From Phycicoccus sp. CSK15P-2 (GTDB lineage: Bacteria > Actinomycetota > Actinomycetes > Actinomycetales > Dermatophilaceae): a DNA stretch of 55,927 nucleotides. The notes beneath the pieces are model-generated. The model was given only the letters and a program-made list of their open reading frames with translations. It was not told the origin of the DNA and searched no databases. The first letter of the stretch is position 1; each line of letters opens with the position of its first letter. Below, in pieces: positions 37,885 to 47,969 of the stretch. A program made the translations under genes and the position numbers. The stretch spans positions 1-55,927 of the forward strand of contig NZ_JAFDVE010000028.1 of assembly GCF_016888005.1 (NCBI RefSeq), written 5' to 3'.

Positions 37885-38541
37885 TCAGGCCCCCTTCGCA
37901 GCCGAGCGGACGAGGACGACCGCGCCGCGCGGGCCGGGGACGGCACCCTTGACGAGGAGCAGGCCCTTGTCGGTGTCGACGGCGTGGATCGTGAGGTTCT
38001 GCGTCGTGTGGCGCACGCCGCCCATGCGGCCGGCCATGCGCATGCCCTTGAAGACGCGACCGGGGGTGGCGCACCCGCCGATCGAGCCGGGCTTGCGGTG
38101 GTTGCGGTGCGCACCGTGGGACGCCGAGACACCGTGGAAGCCGTGGCGCTTCATGACACCGGCGAAGCCCTTGCCCTTGGTCGTCGCACTGATGTCGACG
38201 GCCTGGCCGGCCTCGAAGGTGTCGGCGCCGAGCTCCTGGCCGAGCGAGTACTCGGCCGCGTCCCCGGTGCGCAGCTCGACGAGGTGGCGGCGGGGTGTGA
38301 CGCCGGCCTTCTCGAAGTGACCGGCCAGCGGCTTGGTGACCTTGCGCGGGTCGATCGCGCCGTAGCCGAGCTGGACGGCCGCGTAGCCGTCGGTGTCGGC
38401 GGCACGCACCTGGGTCACGACGTTCGGGCCGGCCTGGATCACGGTGACGGGCACGAGGCGGTTGTCCTCGTCCCACACCTGGGTCATGCCGAGCTTGGTG
38501 CCCAGCAGACCCTTCTGGGTCTTCGTGGCAGTGGTGGTCAT
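37885..38541 (-). CDS. rplC: 50S ribosomal protein L3
   Basis: L3 is an assembly initiator near the peptidyl transferase centre. The 218-residue product begins with [18 protein letters not shown] and has the finger region [25 protein letters not shown]-type motif at about 135-160. ATG start, 8 bases after the rpsJ stop. Confidence 0.98.
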   Translation of the reverse strand: MTTTATKTQKGLLGTKLGMTQVWDEDNRLVPVTVIQAGPNVVTQVRAADTDGYAAVQLGYGAIDPRKVTKPLAGHFEKAGVTPRRHLVELRTGDAAEYSLGQELGADTFEAGQAVDISATTKGKGFAGVMKRHGFHGVSASHGAHRNHRKPGSIGGCATPGRVFKGMRMAGRMGGVRHTTQNLTIHAVDTDKGLLLVKGAVPGPRGAVVLVRSAAKGA

Positions 38542-38549
38542 CGCGAGCC

Positions 38550-38858
38550 TCAGAGCTTGATCTCGATGTTGACGTCGGCCGGGAGGTCGAGACGCATCAG
38601 CGAGTCGACGGCCTTGGGCGTCGGGTCGATGATGTCGATGAGGCGCTTGTGGGTGCGCATCTCGAAGTGCTCGCGGCTGTCCTTGTACTTGTGCGGCGAC
38701 CGGATGACGCAGAACACGTTCTTCTCCGTCGGCAGCGGCACGGGGCCCACCACGGTCGCGCCGGCACGGGTCACCGTGTCGACGATCTTGCGCGCCGAGG
38801 AGTCGATGACCTCGTGGTCATACGACTTCAAGCGGATGCGGATCTTCTGTCCCGCCAT
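38550..38858 (-). CDS. rpsJ: 30S ribosomal protein S10
   Basis: S10 belongs to the 30S head and also acts as NusE in antitermination. The 102-residue product has standard length, [20 protein letters not shown] at the start and [23 protein letters not shown] 38858 is the family start; ten more codons are open upstream. It is the first gene of the S10-spc run. Confidence 0.98.
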   Translation of the reverse strand: MAGQKIRIRLKSYDHEVIDSSARKIVDTVTRAGATVVGPVPLPTEKNVFCVIRSPHKYKDSREHFEMRTHKRLIDIIDPTPKAVDSLMRLDLPADVNIEIKL

Positions 38859-39155
38859 CTGACGTTCCGTCTCTCTCTCGCCGTCCATCTGGTCTATGGC
38901 CGGCCCTCGTGGACCTCCGACCCCCGCGGTCGGGTGTGTCGCCCTGTCTCCGCAGGCGAGGCCTGTACGGTCTCCCGTACCTGCTCCGTGGGGTTCGGCT
39001 GTCCCGGTGGGACCGGGGCCCGGCTCTTCGCCGACGCGACGCCCCGCCGGACCAGCGGTTCGTCCTCGTCGCGGTGGGCGCGACCGACCCTCGCGGGTCG
39101 CTCACGCACGCCGAGCAACCTGACCAGTGTGCCAGAGCCGCGGCACCTCGGCCAA
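38859..39155 (-). promoter_or_regulatory. S10 operon promoter and structured leader
   Basis: TTGGCC (39150-39155) and CACACT (39126-39131) on the minus strand are 18 bases apart and predict a leader of about 260 nt. The leader can form at least three hairpins: GTCCC/GGGAC (39001-39013), GTACGG/CCGTAC with a GAGA loop (38965-38980) and CCGACC/GGTCGG (38917-38933). No ORF in it looks real. In E. coli the S10 leader is the target of L4; the role here is unproven. The stretch 39156-39273 beyond it holds nothing I can name. Confidence 0.45.
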
Positions 39156-39273
39156 ATCGAGCCGGCCCGCACCGGCGACCGCCGTACCAGGGCCCCGCCC
39201 TCCCCACCTCATGCCCGCCGAGCCCGTCGCGTCCCTCGTCACGACGACGCGGCCGTCGGCCCGGGCTGCAGCC

Positions 39274-40203
39274 TCACCTACCGAGCCCCGACCCGACGGG
39301 CCCCGCGAGCTCCGGCGTCCGAGGCCCCCCGTCGCGTCCGCCCCGGCGGGCGACGCGCGGCCCGAGCGTCACGAGCGCCACCCCGAGGACGAGGGCTCCG
39401 CCGCCGAGCATCGCGAGCACGGTCGGCCGCTCACCGTCGACGAGCCAGGCCGTCACCATCCCGATCGGCGGCACGAGCAGCGTGAACGGGGCGACCTCGG
39501 ACGCGGGGTGCCGCTCGAGCAGCCGGTTCCAGATGCCGTAGCCCACGAGGCTGGCCAGGAGTGCGGTGTAGGCCGTGGAGGCCCAGTTGACGACGGTCAG
39601 GTGCGTGAGCGCGTGGCCGACCACCGCGGGCCCGTCGACCGCCACGGCGAGGGCGAGCACGGGGACCGGGACGACGAGCGCCGACCAGACCACGAGCCCG
39701 AGCCCGCCCGGCACCCGCAGCCGGCGGACGAGCACGTTGCCACTCGCCCACGAGACCGCCGCGAGGACGCAGAGGACGAGAGCGACGCCCGGCACGGACC
39801 CGCCACGACCGACGGCGACGACGCCGAGGCCGACGACACCGGCCGCGACGCCGGCGAGCTGCACGGGCAACGGCCGCTCGCCGAGGACGAGGGCGGCCAG
39901 ACCGACGGTGAGGACGGCCTGTGCCTGCAGGACGAGGGATGCCAGGCCGGGCGGCATCCCGACGGCGAGGGAGGTGTAGAGCAGCCCGAACTGGCCCAGG
40001 CTCATGAAGGCGCCGACCGCGAGGACCCGTCGCAGCGGAGCCGCGGGCCGGGCGACGAACGGCAGGGCGAGGAGGACGACCGCGAAGCGCACCGCGACGA
40101 GGACGAGCGGCGGGACGCCCTCGAGCCCGCGGTCGATGACGACGAAGTTCATCCCCCAGACGAGCATGACGAGGACCGCGGCGGAGGCGTCACGAAGAGT
40201 CAC
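39274..40203 (-). CDS. EamA family transporter
   Basis: This is a 309-residue inner-membrane protein with ten hydrophobic segments arranged as two EamA repeats (drug/metabolite transporter superfamily), for example VMLVWGMNFVVIDRGLEGVPPLVLVAVRF near the start. Such proteins export amino acids or metabolites. GTG at 40203 has GAGGA seven bases upstream; the frame runs on to 40242 without a better start. It is divergent from a LysR regulator, its probable controller. Confidence 0.88.
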   Translation of the reverse strand: MTLRDASAAVLVMLVWGMNFVVIDRGLEGVPPLVLVAVRFAVVLLALPFVARPAAPLRRVLAVGAFMSLGQFGLLYTSLAVGMPPGLASLVLQAQAVLTVGLAALVLGERPLPVQLAGVAAGVVGLGVVAVGRGGSVPGVALVLCVLAAVSWASGNVLVRRLRVPGGLGLVVWSALVVPVPVLALAVAVDGPAVVGHALTHLTVVNWASTAYTALLASLVGYGIWNRLLERHPASEVAPFTLLVPPIGMVTAWLVDGERPTVLAMLGGGALVLGVALVTLGPRVARRGGRDGGPRTPELAGPVGSGLGR

Positions 40204-40275
40204 GGACCCATCCTCGGGCGGATGTCCGTGAAGCACCAGCAACTAATGTCACCGCACAAGACGTAGCGTTGCTTC
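40204..40275. promoter_or_regulatory. divergent control region of the eamA-like and lysR-type genes
   Basis: The 72-base gap contains an inverted repeat AGCAAC (40238-40243) and GTTGCT (40268-40273) spaced by 24 bases, a likely LysR-type binding area. TAGCGT (40264-40269) lies 6 bases before the regulator ATG and would give a leaderless mRNA. Confidence 0.4.
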
Positions 40276-41199
40276 ATGATCGACGTCGACCATCTCGTCA
40301 CGCTGAGCGCCATCCGCCGGACGGGCTCCATCGGTGGCGCTGCCAGCCAGCTCGGCTTCACCCCGTCCGCGGTCTCGCAGCAGGTGAGACGGCTCGAGCG
40401 ACGCGTCGGCGGACCGGTCCTGGATCGCGTCGGGCGCGGGGTGATGCTCACCGAGCTCGGCCGTCACCTCGTCGACGAGGGCGCCGACATCCTCACCGCG
40501 CTCGAGGCCCTCGAGGCGGGGCTCGGCCGGGTCACCGGTGGGCCCGCCGTCGGGACCGTCCGGCTCGTCTCGTTCTCGACCGGGGTCCGAGGTCTCGTCG
40601 CCCCGGCCCTGCGTGCTCTCGGCGTGGCCGAGCCCGGGCTCGACGTCAGCGTCGTCGAGCAGGACCCGCACGAGGCGATCGACCTCGTCGCCTCCGGCGC
40701 CGCCGACAGCGCGCTCGTCCACGGCTGGGGTGACCTGCCCCTGCCGTTCCCCGACCACGTGGAGGTCAGCGGGCTCGGCACCGACGCCGCGGACGTGCTC
40801 GTCACCACGGATCATCCCCTCGCCGCCGAGGCAGACGGCCCGGGCGTCGGCGCCGCCCGGCTCGCCACGGAGCGTTGGGTGTGCGCCCCCGCGGGCTCGG
40901 TGTGCCACGGCTGGCTCACCCACATGTTCGACCTGCACGGCCTGCGCCCGGACATCCGGCACGAGGCCCTGGAGTTCGCCTCCCAGGTGGCGCTCGTGGA
41001 CGAGGGCGTGTGCGTCGCGCTCGTCCCACGCCTGGGCCGTGCGGCCCTTCCTCCCGGCGTCGTCGCCGTGCCGGTCACCGACCCCCGCCCCACCCGCCGC
41101 GTGATGATGACGTGGCGCCGCTCGATGGCACCCTCCCCCGCCATCACCCGGGTCCGCGACGAGCTGGCCCGGGTCGCCGCCGAGCGGCTCGACCCCTGA
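40276..41199 (+). CDS. LysR family transcriptional regulator
   Basis: The 307-residue product has the N-terminal LysR winged helix (about 1-60: [40 protein letters not shown]) and a type 2 periplasmic-binding-like effector domain (about 90-300). It resembles regulators paired with EamA exporters. It is inserted with its partner between the tuf and rpsJ genes, and its end shares a bidirectional terminator with tuf. Confidence 0.9.
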   Translation: MIDVDHLVTLSAIRRTGSIGGAASQLGFTPSAVSQQVRRLERRVGGPVLDRVGRGVMLTELGRHLVDEGADILTALEALEAGLGRVTGGPAVGTVRLVSFSTGVRGLVAPALRALGVAEPGLDVSVVEQDPHEAIDLVASGAADSALVHGWGDLPLPFPDHVEVSGLGTDAADVLVTTDHPLAAEADGPGVGAARLATERWVCAPAGSVCHGWLTHMFDLHGLRPDIRHEALEFASQVALVDEGVCVALVPRLGRAALPPGVVAVPVTDPRPTRRVMMTWRRSMAPSPAITRVRDELARVAAERLDP

Positions 41200-41204
41200 C
41201 ACGG

Positions 41205-41242
41205 CGAAGGGCCCGTCCACCTCACGGTGGACGGGCCCTTCG
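41205..41242. terminator. bidirectional terminator between lysR-type gene and tuf
   Basis: A perfect 17-bp stem (41205-41221 with 41226-41242) closes a 4-base TCAC loop. It lies 6 bases after the LysR stop and 26 bases after the tuf stop, so it can serve both convergent transcripts. It is one of the two strongest hairpins of the window. Confidence 0.85.
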
Positions 41243-41267
41243 AGTGCCGGTGGGGACCGGCGTCAGG

Positions 41268-42464
41268 TCACTCGTTGATCTTGGTGACCCGGCCGGCGCC
41301 GACGGTGCGGCCACCCTCGCGGATCGCGAAGCGGAGGCCCTCCTCCATGGCGATCGGCTGGATGAGCTCGACGGACATCTCGGTGTTGTCGCCGGGCATG
41401 ACCATCTCGGTGCCCTCCGGGAGCTTCACGACACCGGTGACGTCCGTGGTCCGGAAGTAGAACTGCGGACGGTAGTTGTCGTAGAACGGCGTGTGCCGGC
41501 CACCCTCGTCCTTGGAGAGGATGTAGACGTTCGCCTCGAACGCGGTGTGCGGCGTGATCGACCCCGGCTTGACGACGACCTGGCCACGCTCGACGTCCTC
41601 GCGCTTGATACCGCGCAGGAGGAGGCCGACGTTCTCGCCCGCACGACCCTCGTCGAGGAGCTTGCGGAACATCTCGATGCCGGTGACGGTGGTCTTGGTC
41701 GCCGGGCCGGTGTGGATGCCGACGATCTCGACGTCCTCGTTGACCTTGAGGATGCCACGCTCGACACGGCCGGTGACGACGGTGCCACGACCGGTGATCG
41801 TGAAGACGTCCTCGACGGGCATGAGGAACGGCTTCTCCGTCTCACGCTCCGGCTCGGGGATGTAGGTGTCGACGGCGTCCATGAGGTCGAGGACCGACTG
41901 GCCCCACTCGGCGTCGCCCTCGAGCGCCTTGAGCGCCGAGACCTTGACGACCGGCAGGTCGTCGCCCGGGAACTCGTAGGACGTGAGGAGCTCGCGGACC
42001 TCCATCTCGACGAGCTCGAGGATCTCCTCGTCGTCGACCATGTCGGCCTTGTTCAGCGCCACGACGATGTAGGGGACGCCGACCTGGCGGGCCAGGAGGA
42101 CGTGCTCCTTGGTCTGCGGCATCGGGCCGTCGGTGGCCGCGACGACGAGGATGGCGCCGTCCATCTGGGCCGCACCCGTGATCATGTTCTTCACGTAGTC
42201 GGCGTGCCCCGGGCAGTCGACGTGTGCGTAGTGCCGCTGCTCGGTCTGGTACTCGATGTGCGCGATCGAGATCGTGATGCCGCGCTGCTTCTCCTCGGGC
42301 GCCTTGTCGATCGAGTCGAACGGCGACGCCTCGTTGAGGTCCGGGTACTTGTCGTGCAGGACCTTCGAGATCGCGGCCGTCAGCGTCGTCTTGCCATGGT
42401 CGATGTGACCGATGGTGCCGATGTTGACGTGCGGCTTGGACCGCTCGAACTTTGCCTTCGCCAC
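41268..42464 (-). CDS. tuf: elongation factor Tu
   Basis: EF-Tu brings aminoacyl-tRNA to the ribosome as a GTP complex. The 398-residue product has the G motifs GHIDHGKT (about 19-26), [12 protein letters not shown] and SALKALEG, and domains 2 and 3 of full length. GTG start with GGAGGAC upstream. The 122-base gap to fusA contains a small palindrome GTAAC/GTTAC (42495-42507) and a TAGAGT hexamer that might be an extra tuf promoter. Confidence 0.98.
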   Translation of the reverse strand: MAKAKFERSKPHVNIGTIGHIDHGKTTLTAAISKVLHDKYPDLNEASPFDSIDKAPEEKQRGITISIAHIEYQTEQRHYAHVDCPGHADYVKNMITGAAQMDGAILVVAATDGPMPQTKEHVLLARQVGVPYIVVALNKADMVDDEEILELVEMEVRELLTSYEFPGDDLPVVKVSALKALEGDAEWGQSVLDLMDAVDTYIPEPERETEKPFLMPVEDVFTITGRGTVVTGRVERGILKVNEDVEIVGIHTGPATKTTVTGIEMFRKLLDEGRAGENVGLLLRGIKREDVERGQVVVKPGSITPHTAFEANVYILSKDEGGRHTPFYDNYRPQFYFRTTDVTGVVKLPEGTEMVMPGDNTEMSVELIQPIAMEEGLRFAIREGGRTVGAGRVTKINE

Positions 42465-42586
42465 TTGTTTGTCCTCCTCAGGACTCTTCTCTCGGTAACG
42501 CCGTTACGACCGGGCAGGACGTGGCGTCGTCTGTGGGTTTCTGGTGGGGATGCTTCTCTAGGCGAGACCAGCGACCACTCTAGCGG

Positions 42587-44701
42587 TCACTCGCCCCGGG
42601 TCTTCTTGATGATCTCCTCGGCCACCGACTTGGGGACCTCGGCGTAGGAGTCGAACTCCATCGAGTAGTTCGCCCGGCCCTGGGTCTTGGACCGCAGGTC
42701 GCCGACGTAGCCGAACATCTCCGACAGCGGCACCACACCGCGGACGACCTTGGCGCCGCTGATGTCCTCCATGGCCTGGATCTGGCCACGGCGGGCGTTG
42801 ATGTCACCGATGACGTCGCCCATGTAGTCCTCGGGCGTGCGCACCTCGACGGCCATCATCGGCTCGAGGAGCACCGGCTCGCACTTGCGGACGGCCTCCT
42901 TGAGCGCCATGGACCCGGCGATCTTGAACGCCATCTCCGAGGAGTCGACGTCGTGGGCCTGGCCGTCGAGCAGCGTGGCCTTGATGCCGACGAGCGGGTA
43001 GCCCGCGAGGATGCCGTACTGCATGGCGTCCTGGATGCCGTGGTCGACCGAGGGGATGTACTCGCGCGGGACGCGGCCACCGGTGACCTTGTTCTCGAAC
43101 TCGTAGAGCTCGCCCTCGGCGGTGTCGAGCGGCGCGAGCGCGATCTGGACCTTCGCGAACTGGCCGGACCCACCCGTCTGCTTCTTGTGGGTGTAGTCGT
43201 AGCGGTCGATCCCGCGCTTGATGGTCTCGCGGTAGGCGACCTGCGGCTTGCCGACGTTCGCCTCGACCTTGAACTCGCGCTTCATCCGGTCGACGAGGAT
43301 GTCGAGGTGGAGCTCGCCCATGCCGGCGATGATCGTCTGGCCGGTCTCCTCGTCGAGGGTGACCTGGAAGGTGGGGTCCTCCTCGGCGAGCTTCTGGATG
43401 GCCGTGGAGAGCTTCTCCTGGTCACCCTTGGTCTTGGGCTCGATGGCGACCTGGATGACGGGCTCCGGGAAGGTCATCGACTCGAGGACCACGGGGGCGT
43501 CCATCGCCGACAGCGTGTCGCCGGTGGTCGTCGCCTTGAGACCGATGGCGGCGTAGATGTGGCCCGCCATGGCCTCCTCGACCGGGTTCTCCTTGTTGGC
43601 GTGCATCTGGAAGAGCTTCCCGATGCGCTCCTTCTTCATCTTCGTGCTGTTGAGCACTTGGGTGCCCGACGAGATGTGGCCGGAGTAGACCCGGATGAAG
43701 GTGAGTGTGCCGAAGAACGGGTGCGACGCGACCTTGAAGGCCAGGGCCGAGAACGGCTCGGACTTGCTCGGCGCGCGGGTGATCTCCTCGTCCTCGGCGC
43801 CCGGGGCGTGCCCGTGCATCGCGGGGACGTCCACGGGCGAGGGGAGGTAGTCGACGACCGCGTCGAGCATCGGCTGGACGCCGCGGTTCTTGAACGCGGA
43901 GCCGCACAGGACGGGGTAGACCTCGGAGGCGATCGTCAGGGCGCGGATGCCCGTCTTGATCTCCTCGGGGGAGAGCTCGCCGCCCTCGAGGTACTTCTCC
44001 ATGAGGGCGTCGTCGGACTCGGCGACGCGCTCGATGAGGTGGTGGCGGTACTCCTCGACCTGGTCGGCGAGGTCGGCCGGGATGTCCTGGATCTCGTACT
44101 TCGCGCCGAGCGTGACGTCGCCCTTGGCGTCGCCCTCCCAGACCAGCGCGCGCTTGTAGATGAGGTCGACGACGCCGACGAAGTCGTTCTCGGCACCGAT
44201 CGGCAGCTGGAGCACGAGCGGCTCGGCACCGAGGCGGTCCTTGATGGTGTCGACGGTGAAGTAGAAGTCCGCACCGAGCTTGTCCATCTTGTTGACGAAG
44301 CAGATGCGCGGCACGCCGTACTTGTCGGCCTGGCGCCACACCGTCTCGGACTGCGGCTCGACGCCCTCCTTGCCGTCGAAGACGGCGACGGCACCGTCGA
44401 GCACGCGCAGCGAGCGCTCGACCTCGACCGTGAAGTCGACGTGGCCGGGGGTGTCGATGATGTTGATCTGGTGGCCCTCCCAGAAGGAGGTGACCGCCGC
44501 GGAGGTGATCGTGATCCCCCGCTCCTTCTCCTGCTCCATCCAGTCGGTGGTCGAGGCGCCGTCGTGCGTCTCGCCCATCTTCCGGTTGACACCGGTGTAG
44601 AAGAGGATGCGCTCCGTCGCCGTCGTCTTGCCGGCGTCGATGTGCGCCATGATGCCGATGTTGCGGACCTTCTTGAGGTCCGTCAGGACGTCCTGTGCCA
44701 C
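42587..44701 (-). CDS. fusA: elongation factor G
   Basis: EF-G drives translocation. The 704-residue product has the G domain (AHIDAGKTT at about 19-27, [19 protein letters not shown]) and domains II-V, ending near [27 protein letters not shown] start; the ribosome binding site is weak (GAGACGAGAG). It lies between rpsG and tuf as usual. Confidence 0.98.
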   Translation of the reverse strand: MAQDVLTDLKKVRNIGIMAHIDAGKTTATERILFYTGVNRKMGETHDGASTTDWMEQEKERGITITSAAVTSFWEGHQINIIDTPGHVDFTVEVERSLRVLDGAVAVFDGKEGVEPQSETVWRQADKYGVPRICFVNKMDKLGADFYFTVDTIKDRLGAEPLVLQLPIGAENDFVGVVDLIYKRALVWEGDAKGDVTLGAKYEIQDIPADLADQVEEYRHHLIERVAESDDALMEKYLEGGELSPEEIKTGIRALTIASEVYPVLCGSAFKNRGVQPMLDAVVDYLPSPVDVPAMHGHAPGAEDEEITRAPSKSEPFSALAFKVASHPFFGTLTFIRVYSGHISSGTQVLNSTKMKKERIGKLFQMHANKENPVEEAMAGHIYAAIGLKATTTGDTLSAMDAPVVLESMTFPEPVIQVAIEPKTKGDQEKLSTAIQKLAEEDPTFQVTLDEETGQTIIAGMGELHLDILVDRMKREFKVEANVGKPQVAYRETIKRGIDRYDYTHKKQTGGSGQFAKVQIALAPLDTAEGELYEFENKVTGGRVPREYIPSVDHGIQDAMQYGILAGYPLVGIKATLLDGQAHDVDSSEMAFKIAGSMALKEAVRKCEPVLLEPMMAVEVRTPEDYMGDVIGDINARRGQIQAMEDISGAKVVRGVVPLSEMFGYVGDLRSKTQGRANYSMEFDSYAEVPKSVAEEIIKKTRGE

Positions 44702-44764
44702 GTTGGGTGCTCTCGTCTCGTCGCTAGGGGTGTGCGGTTCGGTGCGCTGCGGGGGTCGCGGTGG

Positions 44765-44804
44765 GCCCGGGGGGCGGCCACGGTCTGCGGCCGGCCCCCC
44801 GGGC
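44765..44804 (-). promoter_or_regulatory. strong stem-loop between rpsG and fusA
   Basis: GCCCGGGGGG (44765-44774) pairs with CCCCCCGGGC (44795-44804), and inside it CGGCC pairs with GGCCG. It begins 5 bases after the rpsG stop. Because fusA must still be expressed, it is more likely a stabiliser, processing site or partial terminator than a full stop. Confidence 0.65.
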
Positions 44805-44809
44805 GCGGC

Positions 44810-45280
44810 TCACCAGCGGTAGTGCGCGAAGGCCCGGTTGGACTCCGCCATCTTGTGGGTGTCCTCGCGGCGCTTCACCGCGGCACCGAGGCCGTTGGAG
44901 GCGTCGAGGATCTCGTTCATGAGGCGCTCGGTCATCGTCTTCTCGCGACGCTGCCGCGAGTAGCCGACGAGCCAGCGCAGGGACAGCGTCGTCGCACGGT
45001 TCGGCTTGACCTCGACCGGCACCTGGTAGGTCGCACCGCCGACGCGACGGGACTTGACCTCGAGGGTCGGCCGGATGTTGTCGAGCGCTCGCTTGAGCGT
45101 CTGCACCGGGTCGGTGCCGGTCTTGTCGCGGCAGCCCTCCAGCGCGCCGTAGACGATGCGCTCGGCGGTGGACTTCTTGCCGTCGAGGAGGACCTTGTTG
45201 ACGAGCGCGGTGACCAGCGGGGACTGGTAGACCGGGTCGACGACGAGCGGACGCTTCGGGGCGGGACCCTTGCGCGGCAT
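44810..45280 (-). CDS. rpsG: 30S ribosomal protein S7
   Basis: S7 nucleates the 30S head and contacts E-site tRNA. The 156-residue product begins [20 protein letters not shown] and contains [18 protein letters not shown] and the ending NRAFAHYRW. Its ATG shares one base with the rpsL stop. In E. coli S7 represses the str operon. Confidence 0.98.
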   Translation of the reverse strand: MPRKGPAPKRPLVVDPVYQSPLVTALVNKVLLDGKKSTAERIVYGALEGCRDKTGTDPVQTLKRALDNIRPTLEVKSRRVGGATYQVPVEVKPNRATTLSLRWLVGYSRQRREKTMTERLMNEILDASNGLGAAVKRREDTHKMAESNRAFAHYRW

Positions 45281-45654
45281 CAGCCCTTCACCTTCTTCGC
45301 GCCGTAGCGGCTGCGGGCCTGCTTGCGGTCGCGGACACCCTGGGTGTCCAGCGCGCCACGGATGATCTTGTAGCGGACGCCGGGGAGGTCCTTCACCCGG
45401 CCGCCACGGACGAGCACCATCGAGTGCTCCTGGAGGTTGTGGCCGACGCCCGGGATGTAGGCGGTGACCTCGATGCCGCTCGTCAGGCGCACACGGGCGA
45501 CCTTGCGGAGGGCGGAGTTCGGCTTCTTGGGGGTGGTCGTGTAGACGCGCGTGCACACGCCACGGCGCTGCGGCGAGCCCTTGAGTGCAGGAGTGTTGAC
45601 CTTCACGGCCTTGTCCTGCCGGCCCTTGCGCACCAGCTGGTTGATGGTAGGCAA
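45280..45654 (-). CDS. rpsL: 30S ribosomal protein S12
   Basis: S12 monitors decoding at the A site. With the TTG start at 45654 the product has 124 residues, the standard length, and reads [20 protein letters not shown] is 6 bases upstream of the TTG; no ATG or GTG fits. The streptomycin-site lysines are present (K43 in TTPKKPNSA, and the lysine in GGRVKDLPG), so the sequence looks drug-sensitive. Confidence 0.96.
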   Translation of the reverse strand: MPTINQLVRKGRQDKAVKVNTPALKGSPQRRGVCTRVYTTTPKKPNSALRKVARVRLTSGIEVTAYIPGVGHNLQEHSMVLVRGGRVKDLPGVRYKIIRGALDTQGVRDRKQARSRYGAKKVKG

Positions 45655-45927
45655 CCTGGTTCCTTCGTCTGGTCTGGTCAAGCCTCGGCGTCGGTGCCGC
45701 GGCTCCTTGTCATGGCCGGCACTCGACCCCCGCGCTCGGGTGTGTCGCACCGGCTGCTCTTCCCTGCACTCCCCATGGGTCACCCTCGGACGAGAGTGAA
45801 GTGGGGCGCCCGGCAAGAGGTGGGCGATGCCGCCTCCGACGCCTCACGGCGATGGCCACGGCCTCCGGGGTCTGGACCTAGCCAGACACGGTGTCCCAGA
45901 CTACCGGCCTGCGCTGGGGCGTTCCAA
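45655..45927 (-). promoter_or_regulatory. str operon leader and promoter candidate
   Basis: TTGGAA (45922-45927) and TAGTCT (45898-45903) on the minus strand are 18 bases apart, predicting a leader of about 235 nt before rpsL. I see no gene in this gap. 45928-46004 between this promoter and the divergent acetyltransferase gene holds nothing I can name. Confidence 0.45.
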
Positions 45928-46004
45928 ATCGTCGACGGACCACCTGCGCGCACCGGTCGCAGGTGGAACGCCAGCCCGGCGGCACGATGTTCCCGAACGG
46001 CGGC

Positions 46005-46010
46005 TAGGGT
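46005..46010 (+). promoter_or_regulatory. -10 candidate for the RimJ/RimL-type acetyltransferase gene
   Basis: TAGGGT is 7 bases before the GTG at 46018. There is no ribosome binding site in between, which fits a leaderless mRNA. Confidence 0.5.
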
Positions 46011-46017
46011 GCCGCCC

Positions 46018-46716
46018 GTGCGGACCGACGAGCACGGCCAGCAGGTCGGCGCACCGGTGCCCGGCTGGACGCCCCGGCCCGCCCCTCGCCCGGTGACGCT
46101 CGACGGGCGGTGGTGCCGCCTCGTCCCGTACGCACCGGAGCACGACGAGCCGCTGCACGTCGCCCTCGACCTCGAGAGCTCCCCCACCGTCTGGTCGTAC
46201 TACCCGTCGGGGCCGCACCGGAGCACCGACGACCTCCGGGCCTGGCTGGGGAGGGTGGTCGCGCGGCCCGACCAGGTGACGATGACCGTGCTGTCCCCGG
46301 CGGGCGCGCCGCTCGGGGTCGCGTGCTACCTGCGGATCGACCCGCCCAACGGCTCGGTGGAGGTCGGCAACATCGTCTACGGCTCCGCGCTGCAGCGGAC
46401 CACGGCGGCCACCGAGGCCATGTACCTCATGATGCGGCACGCCTTCGACGACCTCGGCTACCGGCGCTACGAGTGGAAGTGCGACGCGCTCAACGCCCCG
46501 TCCCGCGACGCCGCGGAGCGGCTGGGCTTCACGTACGAGGGCACGTTCCGCAACGCCGTGGTGTACCGCGGCCGCAACCGCGACACGGCCTGGTTCTCGG
46601 TCACCGACGCCGAGTGGCCGCGGCTCCGCACCGGCCTCGAGCGGTGGCTGGACCCGGCGAACTTCGACGCCGACGGCCGGCAGCGCACCGCCCTGGACGT
46701 CCGGACTCGACGCTGA
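46018..46716 (+). CDS. GNAT family N-acetyltransferase, RimJ/RimL type
   Basis: The 232-residue product is a GNAT acetyltransferase of the RimJ/RimL-like group: the acetyl-CoA region includes YGSALQRTTAATEAMYLMMRHAFDDLGYRRYEWKCDALN (about 120-158) and AAERLGFTYEGTFRNAVVYRGRNRDTAWFSV follows. Its target could be a protein N terminus or a small amine. The frame is open upstream of 46018, but that GTG follows the -10 hexamer by 7 bases. It ends 12 bases from the convergent next gene. Confidence 0.85.
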   Translation: MRTDEHGQQVGAPVPGWTPRPAPRPVTLDGRWCRLVPYAPEHDEPLHVALDLESSPTVWSYYPSGPHRSTDDLRAWLGRVVARPDQVTMTVLSPAGAPLGVACYLRIDPPNGSVEVGNIVYGSALQRTTAATEAMYLMMRHAFDDLGYRRYEWKCDALNAPSRDAAERLGFTYEGTFRNAVVYRGRNRDTAWFSVTDAEWPRLRTGLERWLDPANFDADGRQRTALDVRTRR

Positions 46717-46728
46717 GCCGTCGGTCGC

Positions 46729-47265
46729 TCACGACTCCTCGAGGCGCTCGAAGGCCGGCGCATAGCGGAAGGGCCCGGCGAGCTGCGGTCGCCAGGCGCG
46801 GAGGACCTTGACCTGGAAGTAGCGGTCGTCCCAGGGGCCTGGCGAGCCGATGCCGTGCTCGACCGCCGGCACGAACCCGAAGTGCCCGTAGTACCCGGGG
46901 TCGCCGAGCAGCACGAGGGAGGGCTCGGCGGCCTGGTCCGCCGTGGCGATCACGGACGCCATGAGCGCGGAGCCGATGCCCTGTCGCTGCAGGTCCGGGC
47001 GGACGGCCAGCGGCCCCAGGCCGACCGAGACGCCGCGGCCCATCGTCGCGCGGCTGCACACCACGGAGCCGACCACTTCGCCGTCGAGCTCGGCGACGAA
47101 GGTGAGGCCGGGGACGACGTCGCCGTCCGATCGCAGCGCGTCGGCGAGCCGGGCCTCGACGGTCTCCTGCGCACCCTCGGGCACCGGGAACGCCGCGTCG
47201 AGGACACCGCGGACGCCGGGTGCGTCCGTGGACTGCTCGGGACGGATGACGAGGTCGGCGCGCAC
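46729..47265 (-). CDS. GNAT family N-acetyltransferase
   Basis: The 178-residue product has the GNAT core with the acetyl-CoA pyrophosphate motif LQRQGIGSALM (Q/R-x-x-G-I-G) at about 100-112 and YYGHFGFVPA after it, close to predicted YhbS-type acetyltransferases. GTG 47265 has GAAGGA seven bases upstream. It starts 14 bases after the SpeE-like gene stop, so the two are likely cotranscribed. Confidence 0.87.
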   Translation of the reverse strand: MRADLVIRPEQSTDAPGVRGVLDAAFPVPEGAQETVEARLADALRSDGDVVPGLTFVAELDGEVVGSVVCSRATMGRGVSVGLGPLAVRPDLQRQGIGSALMASVIATADQAAEPSLVLLGDPGYYGHFGFVPAVEHGIGSPGPWDDRYFQVKVLRAWRPQLAGPFRYAPAFERLEES

Positions 47266-47279
47266 GACCCCATCCTTCC

Positions 47280-47963
47280 CTACCGCCCGCGAGCCAGCGT
47301 GTAGAGCGCGTAGTGGAAGGTGCGTCCGTCCCGCGCGACCTCGAGCACCGTCTCCTCGATCCGGTCCTGCGGACCTGCCACCCGGCGCAGGTGTTGCTCG
47401 AGGTCCGGGGCCGCGTGCGAGGACCAGACGACGAGCACCCCGGCCGGGCGCAGCACTCCCCGTGCCCGGGCGAGCAGGGGCGTGCGGTAGAGGTCGGCGT
47501 TGCCGGGGTGGACGAGGAAGCCGGGGCCGTTGTCGACGTCGAGGAGGACGAGGTCCCAGCACCCCGAGGGGCCCGCCCCACGACGGAGGACGTCGGCGAC
47601 GTCCTCGACGTGCAGCGCGCACCGGTCCCCCTCGAGACCCGAGAGCTCGGGGGCCAGACCCTCGCGGGCCCATCGCACGAGCGGCTCCGCGAGCTCGACG
47701 ACGTCAACGTGACGTACCCGGGCGTCGTCGAGGACCGCCCGCGTGGTGAAGCCCAGCCCCAGCCCGCCCACGAGCACCCTCCCGGGCGCCGGGTGGCGGC
47801 GCAGGGCCTCGGTGGCGAGGAGCACCTCGGTGGAGGTGTCGACGGTGTCCATCGTGAACGTGCCGTCGACGAAGAGCTCGAGGACCTCGCCGCGACGCCG
47901 CAGGACCACCTCGCCGGCAGGGGTGTCCTCGCGGCCGAGGGTCACGGGGACGACGGGCTCCAT
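47280..47963 (-). CDS. SpeE/spermidine synthase-like methyltransferase-fold protein
   Basis: The 227-residue product has [16 protein letters not shown] (nucleotide-binding loop), VVELAEPLVRW and LLDVDNGPGFLVHPGNADLY. It is related to the gene at 26341-27051, sharing VGGLGLG and LLD-x-D but little else. Spermidine synthase chemistry is not proven by these motifs. ATG 47963 follows TACGCT by 6 bases. Confidence 0.75.
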   Translation of the reverse strand: MEPVVPVTLGREDTPAGEVVLRRRGEVLELFVDGTFTMDTVDTSTEVLLATEALRRHPAPGRVLVGGLGLGFTTRAVLDDARVRHVDVVELAEPLVRWAREGLAPELSGLEGDRCALHVEDVADVLRRGAGPSGCWDLVLLDVDNGPGFLVHPGNADLYRTPLLARARGVLRPAGVLVVWSSHAAPDLEQHLRRVAGPQDRIEETVLEVARDGRTFHYALYTLARGR

Positions 47964-47969
47964 CCGGGA

